Below, piece after piece: positions 22,049 to 29,635 of a DNA stretch of 31,311 nucleotides. Location: assembly GCA_958346935.1 (NCBI GenBank), contig CATVTM010000017.1:1-31311 (forward strand), written 5' to 3'. The position numbers were made by a program, and so were the translations under genes. The DNA is from an uncultured Collinsella sp. Its GTDB lineage: Bacteria; Actinomycetota; Coriobacteriia; Coriobacteriales; Coriobacteriaceae. Position 1 is the stretch's first letter. Each line of letters starts with the position of its first letter. Below the pieces are notes generated by a model. That model saw only the letters and a program-made list of their open reading frames with translations, ran no database searches and was not told the DNA's origin.

Positions 22049-22103
22049 TCTCAATCTGTAACAGCTAGGACCCAAAAACTCTGCTAGATGTTACAGATCG
22101 AGA
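22049..22103. repeat. REP-like palindrome, copy 5
   Basis: TCTCAATCTGTAACA (22049-22063) and TGTTACAGATCGAGA (22089-22103) are arms with one difference. The centre GCTAGGACCCAAAAACTC resembles copy 2. It lies in the convergent space between the LacI gene and lacG copy 2. Confidence 0.85.
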
Positions 22104-22137
22104 CAAACGGCTCCCGACCCGGCCAAAAACAAGGAGA

Positions 22138-22173
22138 CCGGGGGCGGCGCGCCGTGTGACGTGCCGCCCCCGG
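22138..22173 (-). terminator. Terminator of the lacE-lacG operon 2
   Basis: CCGGGGGCGGC (22138-22148) and GCCGCCCCCGG (22163-22173) form an 11-bp GC stem downstream of lacG copy 2. The T-run on the minus strand (TTTTTGG) lies about 11 bases further on, so efficiency is uncertain. Confidence 0.65.
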
Positions 22174-22228
22174 CTGAGAAATGGGGGACAGGATATGTGA
22201 GCGGAGCAATTTTGCTCGCCGCAAGCCG

Positions 22229-23668
22229 CTAGTCCAGACGACGGGTCTCGGCTACATGCTTGTACCAGTATGCGCTTGCCTTGGGCGTGCGCTTCTGGGT
22301 TTCAAAGTCAACGTAGAAGAAGCCGTAGCGCTTGTTGTAGCCATTGGTCCAGGAAAACTGGTCCTGCAGGCTCCACAGGAAGTAGCCGCCCACGTTGACA
22401 CCCACCTCCATGGCCTTGAGCAGCCAGCGCAGGTGCTGCTCGATGTAGTCGATGCGCGGCTGGTCGTCCACAAAACCGTCCTTGTAGGGGTCCTTGTAGC
22501 CCATGCCGTTTTCGGTGATGAAGATCTGCTTGTAGTTGGGGTAGTGCTGCTTAATGTAGACGAGCAGATCGAACAGGCCCTCGGGATAGATGATCCAGTC
22601 CCAGTCGGTGGTGGGGATGCCGGGCTTGTTCACATGCTCGCCAATGCCCTTAACGCGCCAACGGCCAGTGCCCTTCTCGCCCGTACCGTTGTGGTGCAGG
22701 TCGTTCTCGCCGTCGTAAGCCTTCAAGAAGCGGCACTGGTAGTTGTTAACGCCCAGGTAGTCGTTGTAGAGCGCGGCCTCGCGCATAATCTCGAGGTCCT
22801 CGTCCAGGATCTCGATGGTGCCGCCCGAGACGGCAGCCAGGCGGTTGGCGCACTCGAGGGTGTCGGGGGCATAGTCGCCGCGGAAGGTGGCGTCGAGCAG
22901 AAACTGGTTCTGCAGCACGTGCTCGTTGTTGGCGGCCTTGATGTCGGCGGGGTCGTTCTCGTTGAGCGGATACTTAAACTCCAACGACTGGATGACGCCG
23001 ATCTTGCCCTTAAAACCGCCGTTGTGGAAGGCCAGCACGGCCTTGGCGTGGGCGAGCATCATGTTGTGCTCGCACTGGAAGGCCTCGGCCAGATGCGCCT
23101 TGACGCCACCGGGGAAGGTGCCCTCGATGTAGGTGTTGGAGGCGTCGGCCCAGATCTCGTTAAAGGTGAACCAGTAGGTCACCTGGTCGGCGTACTCCTT
23201 AAAGCAGAAGGTGGCAAAGTCCACAAAGGCGTCGATGGTCTCGCGGTTGAGGAAGTCGCCCTTCTCAAAGAGGGGAAGCGGCGTGTCAAAGTGATGCAGC
23301 GTGACGAACGGCTCAACGTGGTGCTTGTGGCACTCGGCGAAAAGGTCGTGGTAGAACTGCACGCCCTCGGGGTTGATTTCGCCGGTACCGTTGGGGAAGA
23401 TGCGGCTCCAGGCGATGGAGAGGCGAATGCCGTTGATGCCAAACTCCTCGCACAGCTCCAGATCGACGGGGTACTGGTTGTAGAAGTCCGAAGCGGGATC
23501 GGGGGAGAAGCGGCCCTGGGCCTCCAGGAAGTCGTCCCAGGCGACTTTGCCCTTACCGTGAGTGCGGGTCTCGCCCTCTACCTGGTAGGCAGCAGTGGCG
23601 CCGCCAAAGACAAAGTCCTCGGGAAACTGCGCAGGCGGGTTGGTGACGCTAGCAGGATTAACGGACAT
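22229..23668 (-). CDS. lacG: 6-phospho-beta-galactosidase, GH1 (copy 2)
   Basis: This 479-residue GH1 enzyme has acid/base Glu171 (WFTFNEI), nucleophile Glu386 (ITENGMG) and the 6-phosphate site Ser439, Trp440, Lys446, Tyr448 (FSWTNGYNKRYG), as in copy 1. The start is ATG 23668, as TTGGA lies upstream; ATG 23686 has no site. The two copies share long blocks such as VFGGATAAYQVEGETRTHGK and DWDWIIYPEG. They differ around the sugar pocket: TLDHFDTP in copy 1 is TLHHFDTP here, and the residues after NEI differ. Distinct substrates are therefore plausible. It follows lacE copy 3 after 196 bases of structured noncoding DNA. Confidence 0.92.
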   Translation of the reverse strand: MSVNPASVTNPPAQFPEDFVFGGATAAYQVEGETRTHGKGKVAWDDFLEAQGRFSPDPASDFYNQYPVDLELCEEFGINGIRLSIAWSRIFPNGTGEINPEGVQFYHDLFAECHKHHVEPFVTLHHFDTPLPLFEKGDFLNRETIDAFVDFATFCFKEYADQVTYWFTFNEIWADASNTYIEGTFPGGVKAHLAEAFQCEHNMMLAHAKAVLAFHNGGFKGKIGVIQSLEFKYPLNENDPADIKAANNEHVLQNQFLLDATFRGDYAPDTLECANRLAAVSGGTIEILDEDLEIMREAALYNDYLGVNNYQCRFLKAYDGENDLHHNGTGEKGTGRWRVKGIGEHVNKPGIPTTDWDWIIYPEGLFDLLVYIKQHYPNYKQIFITENGMGYKDPYKDGFVDDQPRIDYIEQHLRWLLKAMEVGVNVGGYFLWSLQDQFSWTNGYNKRYGFFYVDFETQKRTPKASAYWYKHVAETRRLD

Positions 23669-23744
23669 GATGAAATATCCAATCATTTGAATAGTGGAAA
23701 CGGTGCAGAGCTAGTCAAAGTCAGCGAGCGGCGTCCAGGCGAGT

Positions 23745-23843
23745 CAGATTGCCCCGAAACAAGGCGGCGCTGACCTTGTGGTCGCGCCGCCGAAGTTGAG
23801 CGGCAATCTGGCCGGCTGGGCGCCGCGCAGCGTCGAGCCGGCC
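23745..23843. repeat. Structured intergenic repeat, copy A
   Basis: Outer arms CAGATTGCC (23745-23753) and GGCAATCTG (23802-23810) enclose GGCGGCGCTGACC (23763-23775)/GGTCGCGCCGCC (23780-23791). Another hairpin GGCCGGCT (23810)/AGCCGGCC (23843) follows. The sequence from GAAACAAGGCGGC to GCCGCCGAAG reappears, inverted, at the right edge of the window (copy B), so it is a dispersed element rather than a local terminator. Confidence 0.7.
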
Positions 23844-23862
23844 GCTGTTCGTTAGAACAGCG
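23843..23862 (-). terminator. Hairpin directly after lacE copy 3
   Basis: CGCTGTTC (23843-23850)/GAACAGCG (23855-23862) with a 4-base loop lies 2 bases after the lacE stop. Without a T-run it probably limits read-through or protects the lacE message end rather than stopping transcription. Confidence 0.4.
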
Positions 23863-23864
23863 GA

Positions 23865-25631
23865 CTAAAGTGAGAGCTGCTCGGAGACGAAGGCGAGAGA
23901 TTTGTCGCCGTTCTGGGAGAGCTCGATGTACTGCTTGCCGCGGCAGGCGACGCACTTGTTGCCCACGCGTTCGCAGTCCTTCTGCAGGTCGGCCAGGTAG
24001 CTGGCGGCCTGCGGGGCCAGGACGACCAGGTCAAAGTCGGGGAGCATGTCCACGTGGTTGCCATATGCCTCGGCAGCGGTCTCAAGATTGATGCCGCGCT
24101 CCTTGGCAGCCTTGGCCAGTGCGTTGGCGAGCAGGCCCGAGGTACCGCCGCCCTGGCAGAGCACGAGCACGCGCTTGCCGTTGAGGTCGCTGGCGGCTGT
24201 AGCTTCTGTGGTGGCAGCGGCGGGGGAGTCGGCCTTCACGGCCTCGGCAGCAGCGCCGGCGGCAACGCTCTTGGCGTCAGCCTTGCCCTGGAAGGCATCG
24301 TTGAGCTTGGCGGCCTTCTCGGCGTTCTTGGCGGCGAGCTCCTCCTGGGAGATCTCGGCCTCCTCGGCGCACTTCTGGGCGTCATAGGCACGGAAGAACG
24401 GGTAGTACAGAACGAAGTCGACGACCAGGATAAGGGCGAGCATCACAAAAGCGAGCGGCTGGAAGCCCAGGCCCATGATGGTGCCGATGGGGCCGGGGAC
24501 GGTCCAAGGCAGGGTGTACATAAAGCCGTTCATGCCCAAGAAGTCGATAAAGATCTTGAGGATCCAGATGTTGGCGATCGGGGCAAAGACAAACGGGACA
24601 AAGAAGACGGGGTTGAGCACGATGGGCGCGGCGAACAGCAGCGGCTCGTTGACGGCAAAGCAGACGGGGACGATGGCGGCCTTACCGACGGCGCGCATCT
24701 CCTGAGACTTGGCCAGGAAGCAGAACATAAAGACCAGGACGAGCGTGGCGCCGGTGCCGCCCATGCAGACGACGAAGTACTGGGCACCCTGGGTCAGGAC
24801 AGCGGAAGCGTGCTGGCCGGCCTGGAACGCAGCCAGGTTGTCGGTCATGTTGGCAACGAGGGCGGCGGCGATGGCGGGCTCGACGATCGAGGGGCCGTGG
24901 ACGCCCACGAACCAGAAGAGGCTCATAGCGCCGTAGATCACAGCGAGGCCGATGTAGCCGTCGGCAGCGGTGAACAGGGGCTGGAACACCTGGATGACGC
25001 CCTGGGCAAAGCAGAAGCCAAAAGCAGCGCGGAAGGCGATGTCAAAGACCCAAAAGACGGTGATGCAGACGGAGAAGGGGATGATGTCCTTAAAGGTCTG
25101 CGAGATGTTGGGCGGAACCTGCTCGGGCATCTTGACGGTGATGTTGCGCTTAATGAAGAACTTGTAGATGATGCCGGTCACAAACGCAGCGATAAAGGCG
25201 GTCAGCAGGCCTTTGGAACCAAGGTAGGTGGTGTTGAAGCCGCTGGCAGCGTCCGTGGCGATCGTGTCGCTCGAAAGGAGCAAGAAGCCGATGATGGCCG
25301 CGCACATGCACGAGATGAAGTTGATCTGGTTGTTCTTGGGCAGATCGCGGTTCTGAGCGTCGGCGAAGTGCTTGGCCGTGGTGGCGGCACAGGCGATGGC
25401 CAGGATGCCCATGGAGTAGTTGTAGCACTTCCATAGGGCGTTGTTGATGTCATCGGGCCAGTAGAAACCCCAGATATTGGGAACCGAGGCTACCAGGCAG
25501 AAGATGGACGAGAAGATGATGATGGGGATGACGGAGATAAAACCGTCGCGGATCGCCTTGAGGTACTTGTTGCGGGCGATCGCGTTGAAAAAGGGCTGCC
25601 CCTTTTCGATGATGGCGATGAGTTGCTCCAT
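23865..25631 (-). CDS. lacE: PTS lactose-family IICB transporter (copy 3)
   Basis: This 588-residue protein starts at ATG 25631 with AGGAG 7 bases upstream. Its N-terminus (MEQLIAIIEKGQPFFNAIARNKYLKAIRDGF) and FSSIFCLVASVPNIWGF are closest to the classic LacE of lactic bacteria, closer than copies 1 and 2. The IIC signatures are VGVHGPSIVEP, AVNEPLLFAAPIVLNP and LPWTVPGPIG. An Ala/Glu-rich linker (about 430-480) is followed by IIB with phosphorylated Cys492 in VLVLCQGGGTS. It is first in an operon with lacG copy 2 and divergent from the LacI gene at 25989, with matching operator-like repeats between them. Confidence 0.94.
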   Translation of the reverse strand: MEQLIAIIEKGQPFFNAIARNKYLKAIRDGFISVIPIIIFSSIFCLVASVPNIWGFYWPDDINNALWKCYNYSMGILAIACAATTAKHFADAQNRDLPKNNQINFISCMCAAIIGFLLLSSDTIATDAASGFNTTYLGSKGLLTAFIAAFVTGIIYKFFIKRNITVKMPEQVPPNISQTFKDIIPFSVCITVFWVFDIAFRAAFGFCFAQGVIQVFQPLFTAADGYIGLAVIYGAMSLFWFVGVHGPSIVEPAIAAALVANMTDNLAAFQAGQHASAVLTQGAQYFVVCMGGTGATLVLVFMFCFLAKSQEMRAVGKAAIVPVCFAVNEPLLFAAPIVLNPVFFVPFVFAPIANIWILKIFIDFLGMNGFMYTLPWTVPGPIGTIMGLGFQPLAFVMLALILVVDFVLYYPFFRAYDAQKCAEEAEISQEELAAKNAEKAAKLNDAFQGKADAKSVAAGAAAEAVKADSPAAATTEATAASDLNGKRVLVLCQGGGTSGLLANALAKAAKERGINLETAAEAYGNHVDMLPDFDLVVLAPQAASYLADLQKDCERVGNKCVACRGKQYIELSQNGDKSLAFVSEQLSL

Positions 25632-25690
25632 GCAAAGCTCCTAAGAGTCGGTGGGTTGGCAACGATGGTAGCTTTTGACGTTTGGTTGCC

Positions 25691-25712
25691 AAAATGTTGA
25701 CGTTGCCATTTT
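25691..25712. promoter_or_regulatory. LacI-type operator, lacE-proximal
   Basis: Read on the minus strand, AATGGCAACGTCAACATTT is near-symmetric around a central CG and matches the site at 25813 except for one base. It lies 60 bases upstream of the lacE copy 3 start. Confidence 0.7.
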
Positions 25713-25812
25713 GCGACACAAAATAAGACGCGAACCGATGGCCCCTGTGCCTGTGGACCGTCGATTCCTTGCGCGTAAACGTTTGAGCCGCCCGGTGGCT
25801 CTGTGTTTGCAC

Positions 25813-25831
25813 AATGGCAACGTTAACATTT
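25813..25831. promoter_or_regulatory. LacI-type operator, lacI-proximal
   Basis: AATGGCAACGTTAACATTT repeats, in the opposite orientation, the site at 25691-25712, with about 120 bases between centres. Two such sites permit looping by a tetrameric repressor or independent control of the two divergent promoters. A GTGAACGGT motif follows at 25868-25876. Confidence 0.7.
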
Positions 25832-25988
25832 GGTCGACAAAAGCTGTTCGGGGAAGCAAAAATGTCGGTGAACGGTAGGTTTTGGGTGGTGAGCGTATGG
25901 TGGGGGAGGCGTTGGATATACTTGAAGGCGTTAAAAATGACTGCGTAGGGTGTCACCAATGGCATCGTTGACATAGAAAGATCGACCT

Positions 25989-26993
25989 ATGGCCGCTGTT
26001 AAAAAATCGGTATCCGTTAAGGATGTGGCGCGTCTCGCGGGCGTCTCGGAACAGACGGTCTCGCGCACCGTTCACGATTCGCCCAGCGTGCGCCCCGAGA
26101 CCAAGGAGCGCGTGCGTGCCGCCATGCGCGAGCTGGGGTATCGCCCCAATTTTGCCGGTCGATCGCTGCGTCGCGGTAAGTTTAAGACCGTCGGCGTCGC
26201 CATGTTCAATATTACCGGCACCGGCAACCTCGACCGTATGGAGGGCTTTGCCGCCGCCGCCGATAAGCACGGCTATGCCATCACTCTCACTAAAGTAGAC
26301 GGGCATCCGTATACCCTCGAGGGCGCATCGTCGCGCATGAGCGCACTGCCGGTGGACGGCATGGTTGTGATTATGAACCGCATGCCGGCGGACTTTGGCA
26401 CCTTTGAGCCGCTGCCCGGTATGCAGACGGTGCTCGTTACCATGCTGGAGCACCCGCTCTGTTCAACGGTCGATAACGACCAGTTCGATTGCTCGCGCCA
26501 AGTGGTCGAGTACTTGCTGGGGCAGGGGCACAAGACCGTGCACTTTATCTCGTGTCCCGAGCGATCGCTTTCGGGCATGCGGCGCGAGGAAGGCTGGTGC
26601 GAGACATTGCGTGCGCATGGCATCGAGCCACCGCAGCTCGTGCGCGGCGACTGGACAGCGCAGAGTGGATATGCTGCCGGTCAGGCTCTGGCGGACGATC
26701 CGACCTGTACGGCCATTTATGCTTCCAACGATGCCATGGCATATGGCTGCATCCGTGGGCTCGAGTCGCGCGGGAAGCGCGTGCCCCAGGACGTAAGCGT
26801 GGTGGGTGTTGACGATAGTTTGGGCGATATCGTGCCCGATCGTCGCCTGACCACGGTGCGCTTTGACAACAAACGCGTCGGCATGTGGGCGGTCGACAAG
26901 ATTGCCGGCGCCGAGGGCGCTGCACCCGGTGTGGAGCACATGCTGTTTCCGGGCGTGCTCGTCGAGGGCGATACGGTGCGCGATGTACGCTAG
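25989..26993 (+). CDS. LacI-family repressor of operon 2
   Basis: The 334-residue protein has a LacI helix-turn-helix (VSVKDVARLAGVSEQTVSRTVHD) and hinge (ELGYRPNFAGRSLRRGK). The effector domain runs from FKTVGVAMF through DGMVVIMNRMP and YASNDAMAYG to VSVVGVDDSLGDI. The start is ATG 25989, with AGAAAG about 8 bases upstream. It shares order and many blocks with the regulator at 21020 (MEHP-CSTV, SGYAAG, ND-MA-G), so it is a duplicate. Between it and lacE copy 3 are two AATGGCAACGTYAACATTT sites. These differ from the AATGACAACGTTGTCATT site of its paralogue at several positions, so the two repressors probably no longer share operators. Confidence 0.92.
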   Translation: MAAVKKSVSVKDVARLAGVSEQTVSRTVHDSPSVRPETKERVRAAMRELGYRPNFAGRSLRRGKFKTVGVAMFNITGTGNLDRMEGFAAAADKHGYAITLTKVDGHPYTLEGASSRMSALPVDGMVVIMNRMPADFGTFEPLPGMQTVLVTMLEHPLCSTVDNDQFDCSRQVVEYLLGQGHKTVHFISCPERSLSGMRREEGWCETLRAHGIEPPQLVRGDWTAQSGYAAGQALADDPTCTAIYASNDAMAYGCIRGLESRGKRVPQDVSVVGVDDSLGDIVPDRRLTTVRFDNKRVGMWAVDKIAGAEGAAPGVEHMLFPGVLVEGDTVRDVR

Positions 26994-27207
26994 GGCGCGG
27001 GTCTGTTTGGGTTGCCGCTAATTGTGTTCGATATTGTTCAGATTGGTTTAAAAACCGTTCACGGGCGAATAGTGACCGTTCATAGCTCAAAATTACGTTT
27101 TGCGCTGTTCTTTTTTGTTTGAATGTTATTGTTTCTGTCATACACAACGCAGCGCGTATGCCCGGACGCGATGCTCTCCATTGGTTCATATGTGAAAGGA
27201 ACGCAAT
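26994..27207. promoter_or_regulatory. lacF control region
   Basis: This 214-base stretch has no gene. It holds CGATATTGTTC at 27029-27039, also found at 20926-20936 beside the first LacI gene. It also holds two GTGAACGGT-type sites (ACCGTTCACGG at 27054-27064 and GACCGTTCATAG from 27074) and a TTTTTTGTTTGAATGTTATTGTTT tract (27111-27134) sharing pieces with the lacR promoter. The -10 and -35 boxes are not clear; TTGTTT (27115) with TCATAC (27138) is one 17-base-spaced option. Confidence 0.5.
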
Positions 27208-27546
27208 ATGGCAACCAAAGAAGAAATCTCGATGGTTGGATTCGAGATTGTCGCATACGCAGGTGACGCCCAGACCGATCTGCTTGCAGCGCTCGATGCT
27301 GCTCGCGAGGGTGACTTTGAGAAGGCCGAACAGCTGCACAAGGATGCCAGCGATGCACTTATCGGCGCCCACGACACGCAGACCAAGCTGCTTTCGCAGG
27401 AGGCCGGCGGTGGCGAGATGGAGATGACCTTCATCATGGCTCACGCTCAGGACACTCTCATGACCACTATGATCCTGGAGAAGCAGGCCCGCTTTACCAT
27501 CGATGCCTACAAGCGCATCGCTGAGCTCGAGGCCAAGCTCGCCTAA
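27208..27546 (+). CDS. lacF: PTS lactose/cellobiose-family IIA protein
   Basis: The 112-residue soluble protein takes phosphate from HPr and passes it to the IIB domain of LacE. It shows the all-helical IIA pattern EEISMVGFEIVAYAGDAQTDLL, then SDALIGAHDTQTKLL and FIMAHAQDTLMTTM, where His79 is the phosphorylation site and Asp82 the metal-binding residue of the trimer. AAAGGAACGC lies 4 bases before the ATG. It is alone between a control region and a terminator. As the only IIA for three LacE-type IICB proteins in the window, it likely serves at least copies 2 and 3. Confidence 0.95.
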   Translation: MATKEEISMVGFEIVAYAGDAQTDLLAALDAAREGDFEKAEQLHKDASDALIGAHDTQTKLLSQEAGGGEMEMTFIMAHAQDTLMTTMILEKQARFTIDAYKRIAELEAKLA

Positions 27547-27573
27547 CGAGCCCTCACAACCAAGTTCCCTTCC

Positions 27574-27606
27574 AAAAGCCCTGCCGCACCCGCGACAGGG
27601 CTTTTT
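27574..27606 (+). terminator. Terminator of lacF
   Basis: AAAAGCCCTG (27574-27583) pairs with CAGGGCTTTT (27596-27605), followed by T's, 28 bases after the lacF stop codon: a textbook intrinsic terminator. Confidence 0.93.
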
Positions 27607-27620
27607 CTGTCCTCCTCCAA

Positions 27621-27685
27621 GTCGCGGTGAAATAAGGACTGAATAGGGGCCGGCGGGCGCAAAACAATCCCTATTCCACCGCAAC
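27621..27685. repeat. Imperfect inverted repeat
   Basis: GTCGCGGTGAAATAAGGACTG (27621-27641) pairs with CAATCCCTATTCCACCGCAAC (27665-27685) if G-U pairs are allowed. An alternative inner pair AATAGGG/CCCTATT is also present. TTGGGGACAG follows at 27703-27712 and resembles TTGGGGACGG at 8954-8963 after the orphan IIB gene. The role is unknown. Confidence 0.4.
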
Positions 27686-27804
27686 TCATCCCGAGATAGT
27701 CATTGGGGACAGTCTTGGTGCGCTCCGTTCGTCTTGCCGTTCGGTTTTTTGCTCGGTGGGTATACTTCCTTTCGCATTAAACGCCGGACTGAGGAGGTAT
27801 CCAA

Positions 27805-28836
27805 ATGCCGGATAACGGGTCAATACAAAAAAGAGACGCGCACGAGATGGCTCATGGGCGTCCTGTTCAGATAACCGAGCACACGACGGTAACCGAGCTG
27901 CAGCCCAGCCTGTCCGATGTCGTGTGCGCAAACAAAAAGCTGCAGATTGGCTTTATCGTTGCGCTCGTGGTACTGGCGCTGCTGTCGGGCTTTGTAGCTC
28001 GTCCGCATTTCGCCGATACCAAAACTTGGGACTCCACCATCGAGGTCATCGATCAAAAGAAGGGCAATGTTTTGGCGCTCACGGCTTCATGCGTTGCTCT
28101 ATCTGCGGGTATTACGGCGCTGCCGGGTGATACGGGAACGCCGGTTGCCGAGCAGCTCGCACAGCTTTCGGGCAACCTTGGTATCGTGCTTGCCGTGCTC
28201 TACCTAGAGAAATATCTGCTGACGATTTTGTGGTCGGTTGGCCTGGGCATCTTAATCCCGTTTGCGTTGGTGCTCTTTGCGGTGTCGCTCGGCATTCACG
28301 GGCGCTGGAGCACGAGCGCTGTCCTGCGCCGTGTGGCGACACGCGTGCTGGTAGTTGCCGTGATCGGTATGGCGCTTGTGCCCGCGAGCGTATGGGTGTC
28401 GCAGAAGGTCGATGAAACGTATCGCGTAAGTATCGAGCAAGCTGAGCAAAAGGCGAGCGATGCCGCAAAGACGGCTGATGCCACGGACAAGTCAGGTGAG
28501 ACCAGCTCAAAATCGAACAAGAAAAAATCCGAGGCCACGGAGTCCAAAAACGTGCTCGAGCAGTTGACTGATGGGGCATCGAGCCTGGTCACGTCGGTAA
28601 CCAGCGGTGCCAAGCAGATGACCGACGAGATCGTGCAGCAGGTGACCGACCTCATCGAAGGCGTCATCGTGATGATCGTGACCTCGTGTGTGATTCCTCT
28701 ACTGGTGCTCGTGGCGTTCCTATGGCTAGGCCACACCCTGCTGGGGATCGATATCTCCGGTCCCGCGAACTATCTGACGGGTCGTTTCTTGAGCGCTCCG
28801 TCCAGACATGCCAAGAAGAGTGGGCAGTCTGAGTAG
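27805..28836 (+). CDS. Multi-pass membrane protein of unknown function
   Basis: The 343-residue protein starts at ATG 27805 behind GAGGAGG. It has a polar N-terminus (1-46) and a membrane helix (about 47-65), then hydrophobic segments near 90-106 and 138-164 (LLTILWSVGLGILIPFALVLFAVSLGI). Another helix lies at about 181-199. A long polar, Ser/Lys/Ala-rich region (about 205-280) looks coiled-coil-like and is flexible, and a last helix lies at about 287-312. I do not recognise the family; the polar domain is probably extracytoplasmic, since it follows a helix ending in basic residues inside. It has its own terminator on each side, so its place within the lac locus may be incidental. Confidence 0.8.
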   Translation: MPDNGSIQKRDAHEMAHGRPVQITEHTTVTELQPSLSDVVCANKKLQIGFIVALVVLALLSGFVARPHFADTKTWDSTIEVIDQKKGNVLALTASCVALSAGITALPGDTGTPVAEQLAQLSGNLGIVLAVLYLEKYLLTILWSVGLGILIPFALVLFAVSLGIHGRWSTSAVLRRVATRVLVVAVIGMALVPASVWVSQKVDETYRVSIEQAEQKASDAAKTADATDKSGETSSKSNKKKSEATESKNVLEQLTDGASSLVTSVTSGAKQMTDEIVQQVTDLIEGVIVMIVTSCVIPLLVLVAFLWLGHTLLGIDISGPANYLTGRFLSAPSRHAKKSGQSE

Positions 28837-28870
28837 GCGGCAAAGCGATCTTTGGAAGATCAACCGTGAG

Positions 28871-28905
28871 AAGGGCGGCCGAGACACGTTCTCGGCCGCC
28901 CTTTT
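28871..28905 (+). terminator. Terminator of the membrane-protein gene
   Basis: AAGGGCGGCCGAG (28871-28883) pairs with CTCGGCCGCCCTT (28891-28903) over 13 bp, followed by TTTG. Confidence 0.92.
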
Positions 28906-28959
28906 GCTTGTTGAACACATGGTCGCTACGTCCGTGCCCGGTCCAAACGGTCAGCAATC

Positions 28960-29062
28960 ATCCGTGAACGGTATTTGTTCAAAAAAGAACAAAGATAAAC
29001 AAATAGTTGTTGCAGTTACTGTTTGAATGTGTTCAAATAAACATGAACAGTGAAGAACCGCA
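28960..29062 (+). promoter_or_regulatory. lacABC control region with nested inverted repeats
   Basis: The region contains CCGTGAACGG (28962-28971), a perfect 10-base palindrome of the GTGAACGGT group. It also contains TTGTTC-AAAAAA-GAACAA (28975-28992) and TTTGAATGTGTTCAAA (29022-29037; arms TTTGAA/TTCAAA). GTTTGAAT is shared with the lacR and lacF promoters, and this AT-rich tract is a good candidate for LacR and LacI-type binding. No unambiguous -10/-35 pair is seen. Confidence 0.55.
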
Positions 29063-29143
29063 CATTCAGATGCCCGGACCTGAACGCGATTCAACACTTC
29101 CAAACAGAAACTACGCACCTGCGTATCTCTCAAGGAGGATGTC

Positions 29144-29572
29144 ATGAGGGTTGTAATCGCTTCCGATGCCGACGGTATGTCGATGAAGGAGTCCATCAAG
29201 GAGATGCTCATCGCCGACGGTCACGAGGTCGTCGACTATTCCGAGACCCCTGCCGCGGACTTTGTCGATTCCGCGACCGCCGTTGCCAAGGACCTGCTGG
29301 AGCACAAGGATTCCCAGGGCTTTACATTCGATAAGTACGGCGTCGGCTCCTATATGGCCGCCGTCAAGATCAAGGGCATGGTCGTCGCCAACATTTCCGA
29401 CGAGCGTTCCGCTTACATGACCCGCGAGCACAACGGCTCGCGCATGGTCACCATGGGCCCGGGCGTTGTGGGCACCGAGGTCGCTAAGAAGATCGCCCGC
29501 GAGTTCCTGCGCGCCCAGTACGCCGGCGGCCGTCACCAGATCCGTGTCGACATGCTCAACAAGATGGCCTAA
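29144..29572 (+). CDS. lacA: Galactose-6-phosphate isomerase subunit LacA
   Basis: The 142-residue protein belongs to the LacA/LacB/RpiB family (MRVVIASDADGMSMKESIKE at the N-terminus, then the region KIKGMVVANISDERSAYMTREHNGSRMVTMGPGVVG). LacA and LacB together convert galactose-6-phosphate to tagatose-6-phosphate. The catalytic CGTG-type loop of LacB and RpiB is replaced here by FDKYGVGS, as expected for the LacA subunit. AAGGAGG lies 6 bases before the ATG. It is first in lacA-lacB-lacC. The length equals the usual 141-142 residues. Confidence 0.95.
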   Translation: MRVVIASDADGMSMKESIKEMLIADGHEVVDYSETPAADFVDSATAVAKDLLEHKDSQGFTFDKYGVGSYMAAVKIKGMVVANISDERSAYMTREHNGSRMVTMGPGVVGTEVAKKIAREFLRAQYAGGRHQIRVDMLNKMA

Positions 29573-29635
29573 CGAGAGCCACCGAGAACTCGAACTTCTA
29601 CCTCAACTTGTGAATTCAGACGAAAGGACGTTCTG

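Noticed and set aside
22181..23773. 530-codon plus-strand frame opposite lacG copy 2
   Set aside because: Val/Gly/Leu-rich antisense shadow of a clear GH1 gene.
24054..25436. 460-codon plus-strand frame opposite lacE copy 3
   Set aside because: Gly/Asp/His-rich antisense shadow of a clear IICB gene.
26545..27684. 379-codon minus-strand frame across lacI, the lacF control region and lacF
   Set aside because: It crosses two genes and a regulatory region and has a low-complexity Arg/Pro end; no ribosome site.
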